NCBI GenBank assembly: GCA_012026835.1
Contig: VEPN01000007.1
Coordinates: forward strand, 1-64,000
Direction: 5' to 3'
Source of the DNA: Candidatus Methanoperedens sp.
GTDB lineage: Archaea > Halobacteriota > Methanosarcinia > Methanosarcinales > Methanoperedenaceae
Length of the DNA: 64,000 bases
A model generated the notes under the pieces. It saw only the letters and a list, made by a program, of their open reading frames with translations. It did no database searches and had not been told where the DNA came from. The position numbers and the translations under genes were made by a program. Shown here piece by piece: positions 16,501-23,890 of this stretch. Numbering within the stretch: the stretch's first letter is position 1; the number at the start of each line of letters is the position of its first letter.

Positions 16501-16923
16501 GTGAGTATGGTAGCAATGCCGGATGACGTTATTAAAACATTTGAGAATCCCGACTGCGATAAACAAAAAGTTCTGACATGGGTGTCGACTGTGACAGAAG
16601 ATGGAAATCCCCATCTTGCCCCGGTTTGTTTTGTAAAGGCGATAGGTACTGATAAACTCCTGATTGGTGTCTCTTTTATTTCAAAGACAGCATCAAATAT
16701 CAAGAATGGATCCCGCGTAGCCGTTGGAAATGCAGTATATCCAAATGGCTACATGATAAAAGGAAGCGGAGAGGTAATGGATTCAGGAAAATATTTTGAT
16801 GATTTCAAAGAACGTATAAACAAGCGATTTGGCGGTAAGATAAAACCGAAAGCAGTGCTGCTCGTTAGTGTAGAAGAAATATATCATCTCAAACCAGCAG
16901 AAGGTAAAAAGAGAATTGCATGA
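16501..16923 (+). CDS. Pyridoxamine 5'-phosphate oxidase-family (FMN-binding split barrel) protein
   Basis: The 140-residue protein follows the split-barrel flavin pattern: TWVSTVTEDGNPHLAPVCFV (strand with substrate/FMN contact), DKLLIGVSFISKTASNI (the SxKTxNI-type segment), RVAVGN and YMIKGSGEVMDSG. Small archaeal members bind FMN or F420 and reduce unknown substrates. GTG 16501 and ATG 16507 are both possible, with GAGGT at 16497. Stands alone; two very small genes follow on the same strand. Confidence 0.8.
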   Translation: MSMVAMPDDVIKTFENPDCDKQKVLTWVSTVTEDGNPHLAPVCFVKAIGTDKLLIGVSFISKTASNIKNGSRVAVGNAVYPNGYMIKGSGEVMDSGKYFDDFKERINKRFGGKIKPKAVLLVSVEEIYHLKPAEGKKRIA

Positions 16924-16955
16924 TTAGTTGAAAAAAGAATAAAGGGAAAAACACG

Positions 16956-17093
16956 TTGAACAAGAGTGAGAGTGAATATATTAACCATTGCAGAGATTGC
17001 AGATGGTTCGATCCTGCCTATGATCAATGCTGCTTCTATGGATCAGCAAGAGCAGAAGACGCAGCTTGCATGGAATTTCAGCTTGTAAATTAG
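16956..17093 (+). CDS. Small Cys-rich protein (45 aa)
   Basis: A TTG-started frame behind AAAGGGAAAAA-type sequence encodes a 45-residue peptide with C-x2-C, CC and a final C (NHCRDCRWF, QCCFYG, AACMEF). This looks like a metal-binding knuckle. A similar spacing is seen in the 121-residue protein at 18554-18919 (CKDCARYNDLTCP). No family assigned. Weak start codon; protein-like composition argues for a real gene. Confidence 0.5.
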   Translation: MNKSESEYINHCRDCRWFDPAYDQCCFYGSARAEDAACMEFQLVN

Positions 17094-17198
17094 AATAGAA
17101 GATCAATCGATGAATGTTTATTTTTCTAGGAATCAAGAGGTATATAACTGCTTGGTTGGAAGAATAAAAAAAATCAAAAACAGAGGAGGTGACAAAAA

Positions 17199-17354
17199 AT
17201 GGTCGGCTTAGAGAGTTCAATGGATAATGCAGCCAATGCTCAGAAAGTCAAAGTCGCAAAAGAAGATGCTGCGGAGAAACAGAGACAGAAAGACTTCTAT
17301 GCAAAACTGAGAGCACGCACGGCAGAACAGCCAACTGGTGCGCAATACGACTAA
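17199..17354 (+). CDS. Small charged helical protein (51 aa)
   Basis: ATG 17199 sits behind a near-perfect GAGGAGGTGA ribosome site. The 51-residue product (LESSMDNAANAQKVKVAKED...) is a soluble, Lys/Glu/Ala-rich helix without known motifs. Strong translation signals make it likely to be expressed. It is followed by an A/T-rich segment and a T-rich run that may end the transcript. Confidence 0.6.
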   Translation: MVGLESSMDNAANAQKVKVAKEDAAEKQRQKDFYAKLRARTAEQPTGAQYD

Positions 17355-17584
17355 ATATAACCGAACTAAAAGAGAATCAATTGTACCTGTTCATCGGTCT
17401 CTCTTTTTTATTTTTTATTCATTTCCTTCAGGACTTCTGGTAGAGTCTATTGACTCAATTCTGTTCCATGCAGGAGCAGACACACCAATAGTAATTGGGT
17501 ACTTTAAACATCTATTGAATGAAAGAATTTATATCGAAGCCTGAGATGGTGAGATATGAGAATTGAAAGTTTCAGCAAAAACGG

Positions 17585-17645
17585 TTACACTCCCGCAAAT
17601 ACGATTACACTCCCGTTACACTCCCTTACACTCCCTTACACTCCC
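17585..17645 (+). repeat. Tandem TTACACTCCC repeat, five copies
   Basis: Exact 10-bp units at 17585, 17605, 17616, 17626 and 17636. The last three are head to tail at 10-11 bp spacing, one turn of DNA; the first two are set 20 and 11 bases ahead. They lie 70 bp downstream of the basic-protein gene on the opposite strand. Could be binding sites for a DNA-wrapping protein or slippage products. Confidence 0.75.
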
Positions 17646-17712
17646 CAATTTACTGTAAGACTCAGCTGATATAGTTGCAATTTTTTCAGAAGAATGGCTT
17701 GGTCTTGCCTTT

Positions 17713-17967
17713 TTATGTCTTCTTTGCTCTCTTTACCTTCGATGATTTCTTCACGTTGGTTGCTTTTGCCGCCCTGGCTTTCTTTATCCCGGTTGCTTTT
17801 CTTGTCTTAATTTTCTTCGCTCTGGCTGCCTTCTTAACCTTAACCGGTTTTTTGACTTTGGCCTTCTTTGGCTTTGCTTTGACCGGTTTAGCTTTTAAGC
17901 TTGCCAGTATTTTGTTTCTTTCTGCCCACCATGAAGATGTGGCTGATTTGACTTTTGCTTTTGCCAT
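17713..17967 (-). CDS. Lysine/alanine-rich histone H1-like basic protein
   Basis: About 84 residues. A short N-terminal head (KSATSSWWAERNKILASLKAK) precedes a tail made almost only of Lys, Ala, Val and Arg in KPK/KAK/KKA repeats, like histone H1 tails and bacterial HU/H1-like proteins. Expected to bind DNA or RNA non-specifically through charge. ATG 17967 follows AAGGTGA. It is encoded alone; five exact 10-bp repeats lie just past its 3' end. Confidence 0.65.
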   Translation of the reverse strand: MAKAKVKSATSSWWAERNKILASLKAKPVKAKPKKAKVKKPVKVKKAARAKKIKTRKATGIKKARAAKATNVKKSSKVKRAKKT

Positions 17968-17994
17968 CAATTCACCTTCATTATAAATATATTA

Positions 17995-18339
17995 CACACA
18001 GCATTAAACATGAGCACACACATTTCACACTGAAGCCAGAAACTTTAAATTCGGGCAAAAGAAATGATATTATGAGAGTGGAAGTTTGAAATCTTTAAAA
18101 TCAAGTGCGGACATAAAACAACTTAACCCGAAAACTCCTCTCATCTACTGCTCCGTGTTTAATATAAAAGTGAGGAGCTGCAAAATGACGACATGCGAAT
18201 TTTATGTAATGTGCCATGCAAAACAGTACAGGCAGCCCTCCCCCAAGAGTTCAAGTTTGACAAGTCCTGAATAAAAAAGTATGCTTTACCAGATATTACG
18301 ATAGCAGCGCTACAAGCCATTTTGTTAACTCTGCAAGCC
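17995..18339. other. Region with no firmly supported gene
   Basis: A 29-codon frame from ATG 18184 (MTTCEFYVMCHAKQY...) with GAGGAG upstream could be a tiny Cys-containing peptide, but support is weak. Otherwise nothing recognisable. The promoter of the basic-protein gene would be at the left edge. Confidence 0.3.
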
Positions 18340-18347
18340 CTATATCT

Positions 18348-18475
18348 CGCGCCGAGGTCGCCCGAAGGGCGGGCGAGGCGCACCACCAATCCCCTCCGAT
18401 AGCATACTGCAATCATGGGTTCAGCCGCCGATGTTGAGCGGAGCGAAGCTGAGGCGGCGTACAGATCATACGGTG
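18348..18475. repeat. GC-rich palindromic repeat block
   Basis: Contains GCGCC...GGCGC enclosing GCCC-GAA-GGGC, and GCCGCC...GGCGGC (18424-18458). The segment GCTGAGGCGGCGT (18448-18460) is the exact inverse of 19103-19115, so the two small genes between them are bracketed by a 13-bp inverted repeat. The CTCGCGCCGA string is shared with 15187. Confidence 0.55.
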
Positions 18476-18539
18476 TCCTGGATTTCTGATATCAACAACC
18501 AGAGATATTACTTTTGTGTTAAGGGTAAGGGAGAGCATT
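18415..18539 (-). pseudogene. Truncated tandem copy of the 18554-18919 gene start
   Basis: On the minus strand the frame from about 18539 begins MLSLTLNTKVISLVVDIRN, matching MFSLTFNGKVVSLIVDIKE of the next gene upstream. It keeps the same GGGAGAGATTT(C/T)TAATG junction. Differences are conservative or silent in this frame, which supports coding on the minus strand. After about 20 codons the similarity ends at the GC-rich block. Confidence 0.5.
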
Positions 18540-18553
18540 AGAAATCTCTCCCG

Positions 18554-18919
18554 CTATGTTCTATCCCCGGGCGTCAATGAAGTCGCTATCCTGTTCGCTG
18601 GAAGGGTATTCTTGCTGAGAAGACAAGAAGGTACTTCTTTCGTGAATGTCAACCAGAACCTATCTCTTGGACACGTAAGGTCATTGTAACGAGCGCAGTC
18701 CTTGCACCGGGAAATCACTGGACTATGCCTGGCATGATCGCGTTCAAGGAAAGGCGCAAAATGAACTAACGTCTTATGAATCATGCGGTAACCCCTCCTC
18801 ATGATCCTGGAAAATTGAGCATATCCAGCAGCGTGTATGATTATATGGTGTTTTAGTCTTAGCTCTTTGATGTCAACAATCAAAGATACTACTTTTCCAT
18901 TAAAGGTAAGGGAGAACAT
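18554..18919 (-). CDS. Hypothetical protein with Cys motif (121 aa)
   Basis: Not recognised. The start overlaps the stop of the zinc-ribbon gene as TAATG, and the ribosome site is GGGAGAGA. The product has a beta-rich start (MFSLTFNGKVVSLIVDI), a basic middle (IMRRGYRMIH) and a C-x2-C-x6-C segment (RCKDCARYNDLTCP) with a later Cys, possibly a metal site. A diverged copy of its first 20 codons follows directly downstream, evidence of tandem duplication. Confidence 0.45.
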   Translation of the reverse strand: MFSLTFNGKVVSLIVDIKELRLKHHIIIHAAGYAQFSRIMRRGYRMIHKTLVHFAPFLERDHARHSPVISRCKDCARYNDLTCPRDRFWLTFTKEVPSCLLSKNTLPANRIATSLTPGDRT

Positions 18920-19077
18920 TAAAAATCTCTCCCTGCCGTGAAATCGTCCAACGTTTCCCGGTCAAAAAGGTGGGCCGGGCAGCCACAGTTATCACATCTA
19001 TTCAAGTCGTTCAACAGCAGAGCAGGCATCATCTCTCCGCACTCTGGACATTCTAACCTTCTTTCTTTACTTTCCAT
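18919..19077 (-). CDS. Small zinc-ribbon protein (52 aa)
   Basis: ATG 19077 lies behind GGAGG. The 52-residue protein has two CxxC knuckles, CPECGEMM (10-13) and CDNCGCPAHLF (28-31), the layout of a rubredoxin-like zinc ribbon. Its TAA overlaps the ATG of the next gene (TAATG), indicating coupled translation. A remnant of its last codons (GRDF-stop) recurs before the truncated copy at 18539. Function unknown. Confidence 0.65.
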   Translation of the reverse strand: MESKERRLECPECGEMMPALLLNDLNRCDNCGCPAHLFDRETLDDFTAGRDF

Positions 19078-19108
19078 AACAACCTCCGGCAGGGAGACAG
19101 AGACGCCG

Positions 19109-19231
19109 CCTCAGCCTGCGCACGTTCTTGTGGAAGCCGGCTGAGGGAGTGATGGTTTGTCGCCGCAGCGATTTTGAGGGGGAGCCCGTAGGGGAGGCTC
19201 AAAACCCTCCGGGCAAACCTTCACCCCTCAG
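19109..19231 (+). ncRNA. Candidate structured RNA with two exclusive pairings
   Basis: The segment GGCTGAGG (19139-19146) can pair with CCTCAGCC upstream (19109-19116) or, as CTGAGGG (19141-19147), with CCCTCAG downstream (19225-19231). The second fold extends through GTGA/TCAC and GGTTTG/CAAACC, with an inner helix TTTTGAG/CTCAAAA (19172-19178 with 19198-19204). Such mutually exclusive stems are typical of switches, but a mobile palindromic element would look similar. Confidence 0.4.
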
Positions 19232-19391
19232 ACGGAGGGTAATCGTGTGCAGGGGGAGACAGAAAAACAAGGCGGGTACAGGTAAACATATCTGCACAGC
19301 CATCGGGGGTCGAGGAGGGTAATGCGGACGTTGGATCATTGGCGAAGCCAGCAGCTGCAGATATTCAATTGCCGAAGTGCTTAATCTCAGG

Positions 19392-19530
19392 CGGCAGTTC
19401 TAGGTTCTGAACCCAGTAGAACATGTCAATCCCTGACGCTGCAACGCAGCCATTTATCAGAGAGACGCACGAGGGCGATACCCCGGCGCAGGGCATGGCG
19501 TTCGAATGGGCTGGCGTTATATTAGGCTGA
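19392..19530 (+). repeat. Structured repeat family, copy B
   Basis: Aligns with 15299-15440 over about 130 bases. It has GTTCT...AGAAC closing an inner GGTT...AACC, then GCTGC-AAC-GCAGC and a GGG-GCGATA-CCC hairpin. The conserved TCAATCCCTGACGCTGC lies between the first two stems. No gene is supported between 19241 and 19708. Confidence 0.55.
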
Positions 19531-19708
19531 CTTCAAGTAATAGGTTTGTTAATACATCCATGCGCTCTTTCTCATGCTCTCGAAGGCGATGGAGATCTAA
19601 AAGAACTCTGATTTTCTGAAATTTAAGCGAATTTAGAAGAACCATGAATGATACAGATAAATATCGATAGGTTTTTATCAATCAATGTTAACCATATTAT
19701 GATTTGAC

Positions 19709-20902
19709 ATGAAATTCTTAGGCAGCTCAAAACTCATTAATGAAGAAATGAGTCGACTAATTAAGAAATATAAAACTGGTTCATGGGCTGTAGCTTGGGC
19801 ATCAATAAATTTTGATTGTTATAAGATTTTCTCTGCACACAAAATGAAGTTTGAAAAAATAATTATCGGAACTCATTTTTATCAAACGCATCCCAATTTC
19901 ATAAAAGACGTTATAGGCGAACCGAATATACGATTTGACATGAACCCAGGTGGGGTTTTTCACCCCAAGTTATATTTATTCGAAAATGACCCTAAAGAAT
20001 GGGAATGTATCATTGGAAGTCCCAATTTCACGCAATATGCTTTTGAATATAATTCTGAAACTGCTATGCTGATTTCGAATAAAGACATTGAAAGTGATAA
20101 TGCATATAAAGAAATAAAGAAAGTGATCGGTGATTATTGGAAAAAATCTAAAAAAATCTCAAAAGATGATCTCACCAAATATCAAAAAATGTGGGAAAGA
20201 AAGCAAAAGCCATTGAAAAAATTATCTGGTCGTTACGATGATTTAGATAAATCGCATAAATCACCCCTTGATATTGAAATAATTACAATGACATGGGAGG
20301 AGTATATTTCTAAAATCAGTAAAGATAAATATTATCAAGAACGAATTAAATTGATATCGTCTGCAAGAGACTTATTTAGAAAGCATGGGCATTTCAAAGA
20401 TATTGGTGATGATGGTCGTGATAAACTTGCTGGATTGGTGGGAACTGGGATATCAGATGATGGATTAGATTGGTGGTTATTCGGAACTATGACACGTGCT
20501 TGGCAATTTAATCATGCAATAAAGGATAACAATATTCATATATCTCAAGCTTTGGACTTCATTCCATTTACTGGTGAAATAACAAAAACTGATTATGATC
20601 TTTACTATGAAGAATTCAAAAAGGTTTTTCCCAACGGTGGTTATAACACACCGACAGTAACCAGATTATTGGCAATGAAAAGACCAGATTATTTCTTATG
20701 TTTAAATAAAAAGAATTGGGATAAATTCTCTGACGAATTTGGCATTGCCCGTGATATTCGACCAGATAACTACTGGGATGCTATTGTTGAAAGAATAATT
20801 GATTGCGAGTGGTGGAATTCGGACAAACCAACAAAAAAAGAAGAAGAAATCGTATGGGCTGGAAGGGCAGCTTTTTTGGATGGTCATTTATACGAAGAAT
20901 AA
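19709..20902 (+). CDS. Phospholipase D-family (HKD) nuclease-like protein
   Basis: The 397-residue protein has an N-terminal PLD-like domain with one HxK motif (FHPKLYLF, His85, Lys87) followed by IIGSPNFT (Gly103-Ser-x-Asn106). This is the single-HKD layout of nucleases such as those in restriction and DISARM-type systems, which dimerise to build the active site. The rest (residues 150-397) is a charged, mostly helical domain that I do not recognise. Not in an obvious operon. It sits in the variable island, so a defence role is plausible but inferred. TATA-like sequence lies just before the ATG. Confidence 0.7.
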   Translation: MKFLGSSKLINEEMSRLIKKYKTGSWAVAWASINFDCYKIFSAHKMKFEKIIIGTHFYQTHPNFIKDVIGEPNIRFDMNPGGVFHPKLYLFENDPKEWECIIGSPNFTQYAFEYNSETAMLISNKDIESDNAYKEIKKVIGDYWKKSKKISKDDLTKYQKMWERKQKPLKKLSGRYDDLDKSHKSPLDIEIITMTWEEYISKISKDKYYQERIKLISSARDLFRKHGHFKDIGDDGRDKLAGLVGTGISDDGLDWWLFGTMTRAWQFNHAIKDNNIHISQALDFIPFTGEITKTDYDLYYEEFKKVFPNGGYNTPTVTRLLAMKRPDYFLCLNKKNWDKFSDEFGIARDIRPDNYWDAIVERIIDCEWWNSDKPTKKEEEIVWAGRAAFLDGHLYEE

Positions 20903-21361
20903 CATCAAAACACTTTCATTCACCAGTACTGCCTTTTACCATCAACTTTTGAATACATTATAGATTCGATTTCCTCTCGTCTCTGAATTTGTGCATTACC
21001 AAGTTTTATCCTCGAGCATAGGTGCTGATGCCTCCGAACCTATTCAGGGGTCAGTGACTGAAAACGAGAGGGGTTATGTGCATCCGTTGAACGTCTTGAA
21101 ACAAATTAGAAATTGCGGCGCCAAAAATGGGCACGGACAAAATGTGTCTAAAGTCTCTTAGATAACTTTATGTAAGGGGATTTACATAAAACTAAATCGT
21201 GTGGAGTGCTAAAACCTAAAATGGATAAACAAGATCCTCCTCTTTATTAAATAGTAATGTGGGAATTGCTTTTCTTTTAAGTTGAGGCACAATGAAATGA
21301 AAAGAAGATAGAATTTAAAAATGAGGTTGAATAAATGGTAGAAGAAATAAAAGTGCCGGGT
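20903..21361. other. Upstream region of the RiPP-like locus
   Basis: No long gene. It ends with an operator-like repeat (21167-21190) and two tiny frames: MRLNKW (21322) and an eight-residue VEEIKVPV-type frame from ATG 21336, which has a good GAGGTTG ribosome site. The second would be continuous with the Cys peptide if one base were added before 21362. Confidence 0.45.
21167..21190 (+). promoter_or_regulatory. Perfect 9-bp inverted repeat, operator candidate
   Basis: TTTATGTAA-(6 nt)-TTACATAAA lies about 170 bp ahead of the Cys peptide frame. A/T-rich symmetric sites of this size are typical of dimeric HTH regulators. No regulator gene is adjacent. Confidence 0.45.
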
Positions 21362-21475
21362 ATGACCAAGCTTAGTGAAGTAGAATACACTCATATTGAG
21401 GAACTTGCAAAACGTCAACTTGCAGAGCCGATGGCGGACTATGTATGCGGTAAAGCTCGGTTTAGCTGGGCATAA
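21362..21475 (+). CDS. Short Cys-containing peptide, RiPP precursor candidate (37 aa)
   Basis: The peptide begins MTKLSEVEY and ends MADYVCGKARFSWA. An acidic/helical leader and a short C-terminal core with one Cys and several aromatic residues, 115 bases before an RRE-bearing radical SAM-SPASM gene, is the standard RiPP precursor layout. ATG 21362 has only a weak ribosome site. ATG 21336 has a good one but is out of frame by one base, so either a frameshift or a sequencing error may separate them. Not similar to a precursor that I can name. Confidence 0.5.
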   Translation: MTKLSEVEYTHIEELAKRQLAEPMADYVCGKARFSWA

Positions 21476-21513
21476 CCATATCCCCATATAAAAAACAGGT
21501 AACAAATTTATAT

Positions 21514-21554
21514 GCAGGTTGAGGGTTGCCTTAATTTCTATTATGCAACCCTGC
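21514..21554 (+). terminator. Hairpin between peptide and radical SAM gene
   Basis: GCAG...GGGTTGC pairs with GCAACCC-TGC (21514-21529 with 21545-21554). Lying between the precursor-like peptide and its enzyme, it could lower expression of the enzyme relative to the peptide, as partial terminators or processing sites do in RiPP operons. Confidence 0.4.
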
Positions 21555-21590
21555 AACAAAAGGGAGATTCTTTCCCTCTTCTTGGATTAG

Positions 21591-23009
21591 GTGACCTGTT
21601 TGATTCCCGTCTTAAAGGAAAACGTAAGAATTAAAGAAGAACCTCAGGGCGCTGTTTTTATAAACACGGTGAGTGAAAAGTATACCCTTGCATCTTCTTT
21701 TGAAGCATTTATTCTTTCTCTCTTTGATGGAACTAGGAGCATAGAAGAGGTAGCCAGTCTCCTTAAAAATTTAAAGAATAGCCCAGAAGAAAGAAAAATT
21801 CAAAATGATATTCTCATACTTGTCCATGAGAAAAGAGAGATTATAGAACTAATCAAAAGCCCACTCAAAAAAAGTAGGATTCAGATTGATCCATATAGAT
21901 TTTTACTTAAACCAGATATTTTTAAGAAGCCAATGCGTTGCAATGCCCCACTGGCAGTTGACTTATACATTACAAGAAAATGTAACCTAAACTGTATATA
22001 TTGCTTTGCAAATGCAAAATACACAGACAGCCAGACTAGAAATTATCGATGCAATGAAATGCGTCTTGATAGAATAAATTATCTTATTGATCAAATAGCT
22101 GAATTAGAGACTAAAAAAATAATTCTCACGGGAGGGGAACCAACCTTAAGACCAGATTTACCTAAAATTATACAACGCCTTTCGAATTATGGTATTGATG
22201 TTTTTTTAGCAACAAATGTTTATTCAATGAACGATAAATTGGCAAAAGAATTAAGAGACTCAGGGCTTACAAAAATTCAAGCCAAACTTGATGCAGCAAA
22301 TCCAAAAATACAAGATAAGTTATCAAGGGTTAAGGGAAGCTATGGGAAGCTCATTAGAGGTATTAAAACCTTAAAGAAATATTCTTTCAAGATATCTGTA
22401 GTATCTATAGCTACATCTTGGAATATTAAAGAGATTCCTGAAGTGGTAAAAATTTGTGCCGATTTGGGAATAGATGAATTTAATCCTCGTATTTATACAC
22501 CAGGAATATGGGCACTGCATGGTAGAGGAGGGTCCTATTTGAATCCATCATCCAATTCTATCCTCTGGCTTTATCAGAGAATTGAAGAGCTTCAAGAAGA
22601 GTATAAAGGTATCATGAATGTCTCATCTCTCGAAACTTCAACGTTTTGTAAGAAGAAAGAAAATGAAGTACCTGCATGCCCAGGCTTCATTTCCGCCTGC
22701 ACAATTCTTGAGAATGGACTAGTCGTGCCTTGTGAACTTGTAGCTGATTTTTCTAATGATTTTATAATAGGAGATGCAAATAAGCAACCACTGATTGATA
22801 TCTGGAATTCAGAGAAAGCCGAAAGATGGATGCTTCGCAAGTACCCTAAAATTGGAGAACCATGTTCATCTTGTAATGAATTTGAGAGATGTAAAGGAGG
22901 ATGCCCTGCAAAATCCTTCATAGCGTATGGAAAACGATCGGCTGATCCATTTTGTGTTAAGGCCCCTAATCCCACCGTGATTTCTTTTCCTGAAGTTTCA
23001 ACCGAGTGA
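21591..23009 (+). CDS. Radical SAM/SPASM peptide-maturase with PqqD-like N-terminus
   Basis: The 472-residue protein: residues 1-100 form a PqqD/RRE-like precursor-binding domain (FDGTRSIEEVASLLKN is its typical tail). Cys131, Cys135 and Cys138 in CNLNCIYC bind the SAM cluster, and TGGEPTLRPDL follows. The C-terminus has CPGF, VPCEL and CSSCNEFERCKGGCP, a full SPASM domain with auxiliary clusters. This architecture matches enzymes that crosslink or epimerise ribosomal peptides. GTG 21591 gives the full RRE; a TTG at 21600 would too. Confidence 0.85.
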   Translation: MTCLIPVLKENVRIKEEPQGAVFINTVSEKYTLASSFEAFILSLFDGTRSIEEVASLLKNLKNSPEERKIQNDILILVHEKREIIELIKSPLKKSRIQIDPYRFLLKPDIFKKPMRCNAPLAVDLYITRKCNLNCIYCFANAKYTDSQTRNYRCNEMRLDRINYLIDQIAELETKKIILTGGEPTLRPDLPKIIQRLSNYGIDVFLATNVYSMNDKLAKELRDSGLTKIQAKLDAANPKIQDKLSRVKGSYGKLIRGIKTLKKYSFKISVVSIATSWNIKEIPEVVKICADLGIDEFNPRIYTPGIWALHGRGGSYLNPSSNSILWLYQRIEELQEEYKGIMNVSSLETSTFCKKKENEVPACPGFISACTILENGLVVPCELVADFSNDFIIGDANKQPLIDIWNSEKAERWMLRKYPKIGEPCSSCNEFERCKGGCPAKSFIAYGKRSADPFCVKAPNPTVISFPEVSTE

Positions 23010-23311
23010 TGGACTACATGTGCCCCTTTATTTCACCAATAGTCACTGATATTATCTGCTTCAATGGTATCCCCCTGATTGTGCAGGCGCATCATGAATC
23101 TTAATCAGACGTGTTCCTGCATGCACTGTGCCATATTTATTAAAGAAGATGAATACTGATGAGTGTCAACTTGTCCTCTTATGCACAATGAAAAATAGGA
23201 ATAGTCGGGGAGTGGCTCCTGATAAATAAGTACCTTTTACTCATTTCCCTTATTAGCGCTCCTTATTGAAAAATAGCAGTAAACAGCAGCTCCGATTCAC
23301 TCCATACTGCT
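23010..23311. other. Intergenic region without a supported gene
   Basis: Convergent ends of the radical SAM gene (plus strand) and the minus-strand module. I see no convincing gene or structure. Confidence 0.4.
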
Positions 23312-23557
23312 CTACTGTCCAAGCGCCTGCCCTTTATATACTGCGGATGATTCCGTAACGTAATTGACTGGTTTTTTGGTGATGATAGCAGGCGCCCGCT
23401 CTTGATGTTCCTGCTGCTCCAACTTTTCCGAGGCATCTGCAAGAGAATATACATTTCCTCCATTAAATAACACCGTGCCCGCAGACACTGATAAATTATA
23501 TGCGCGGTAATAGATACAAATCAGTGACAGCAGACGACCGATGCTGATTTCCGACAT
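23312..23557 (-). CDS. Hypothetical protein (81 aa)
   Basis: Not recognised. The product begins MSEISIGRLLSLICIYYRAYNLS and ends in a charged, soluble tail (DASEKLEQQEHQERAPAI). It lies on the same strand behind the VirB4 gene and could be the last gene of that transcript, but the ribosome site is weak. Its first codons overlap one copy of a DNA motif repeated three times in this region, so the start of the frame may be fortuitous. Confidence 0.35.
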   Translation of the reverse strand: MSEISIGRLLSLICIYYRAYNLSVSAGTVLFNGGNVYSLADASEKLEQQEHQERAPAIITKKPVNYVTESSAVYKGQALGQ

Positions 23558-23877
23558 CTAAATTCGTTGCTTTTTTAACACTTCTATTTTGAGTCTGCGC
23601 CCCTATGAAAACACCTGATATCCTTTTCAAGCTCTGCGCCTCTAATGATGACGATTTCACCCCTCCTGACTGGTCTGTGCCATCCTTGAAATCCTCAGTT
23701 TCTCAGAAAGACAGCAGACGACCGATGCCGATTCCTTCAAGCTCTCCTTTTAACCCCCTGATTCCCCTTCCGTGTTAAATGCTCCCTCTGCATAGCAATT
23801 CACGCCACTCTCACTATCCATAGGACCTCGTTACTTTCAGTTTTCAAAAAGAGCAGCAGACGGCCGATGTCGGTTTT
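23526..23877. repeat. Three copies of a 22-bp motif
   Basis: The consensus CAGCAGACGRCCGATGYCGRTT occurs at 23526-23549, 23710-23733 and 23851-23877 in the same orientation, spaced about 180 and 140 bp, immediately downstream of the VirB4 gene. In one minus-strand frame each copy can read IGRLL, but the frame is not kept between copies, so it is more likely a DNA site. No supported gene between 23558 and 23890. Confidence 0.55.
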
Positions 23878-23890
23878 CAACTCTGCAACA

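Noticed and set aside
17585-17645. Tandem repeats as a CRISPR array
   Set aside because: Units are only 10 bp, with spacers of 0-10 bases and no cas genes nearby.
21209-21559. 116-residue minus-strand frame over the peptide region
   Set aside because: It is Phe/Leu-rich antisense of an A/T-rich leader and would hide the better-supported Cys peptide and hairpin.
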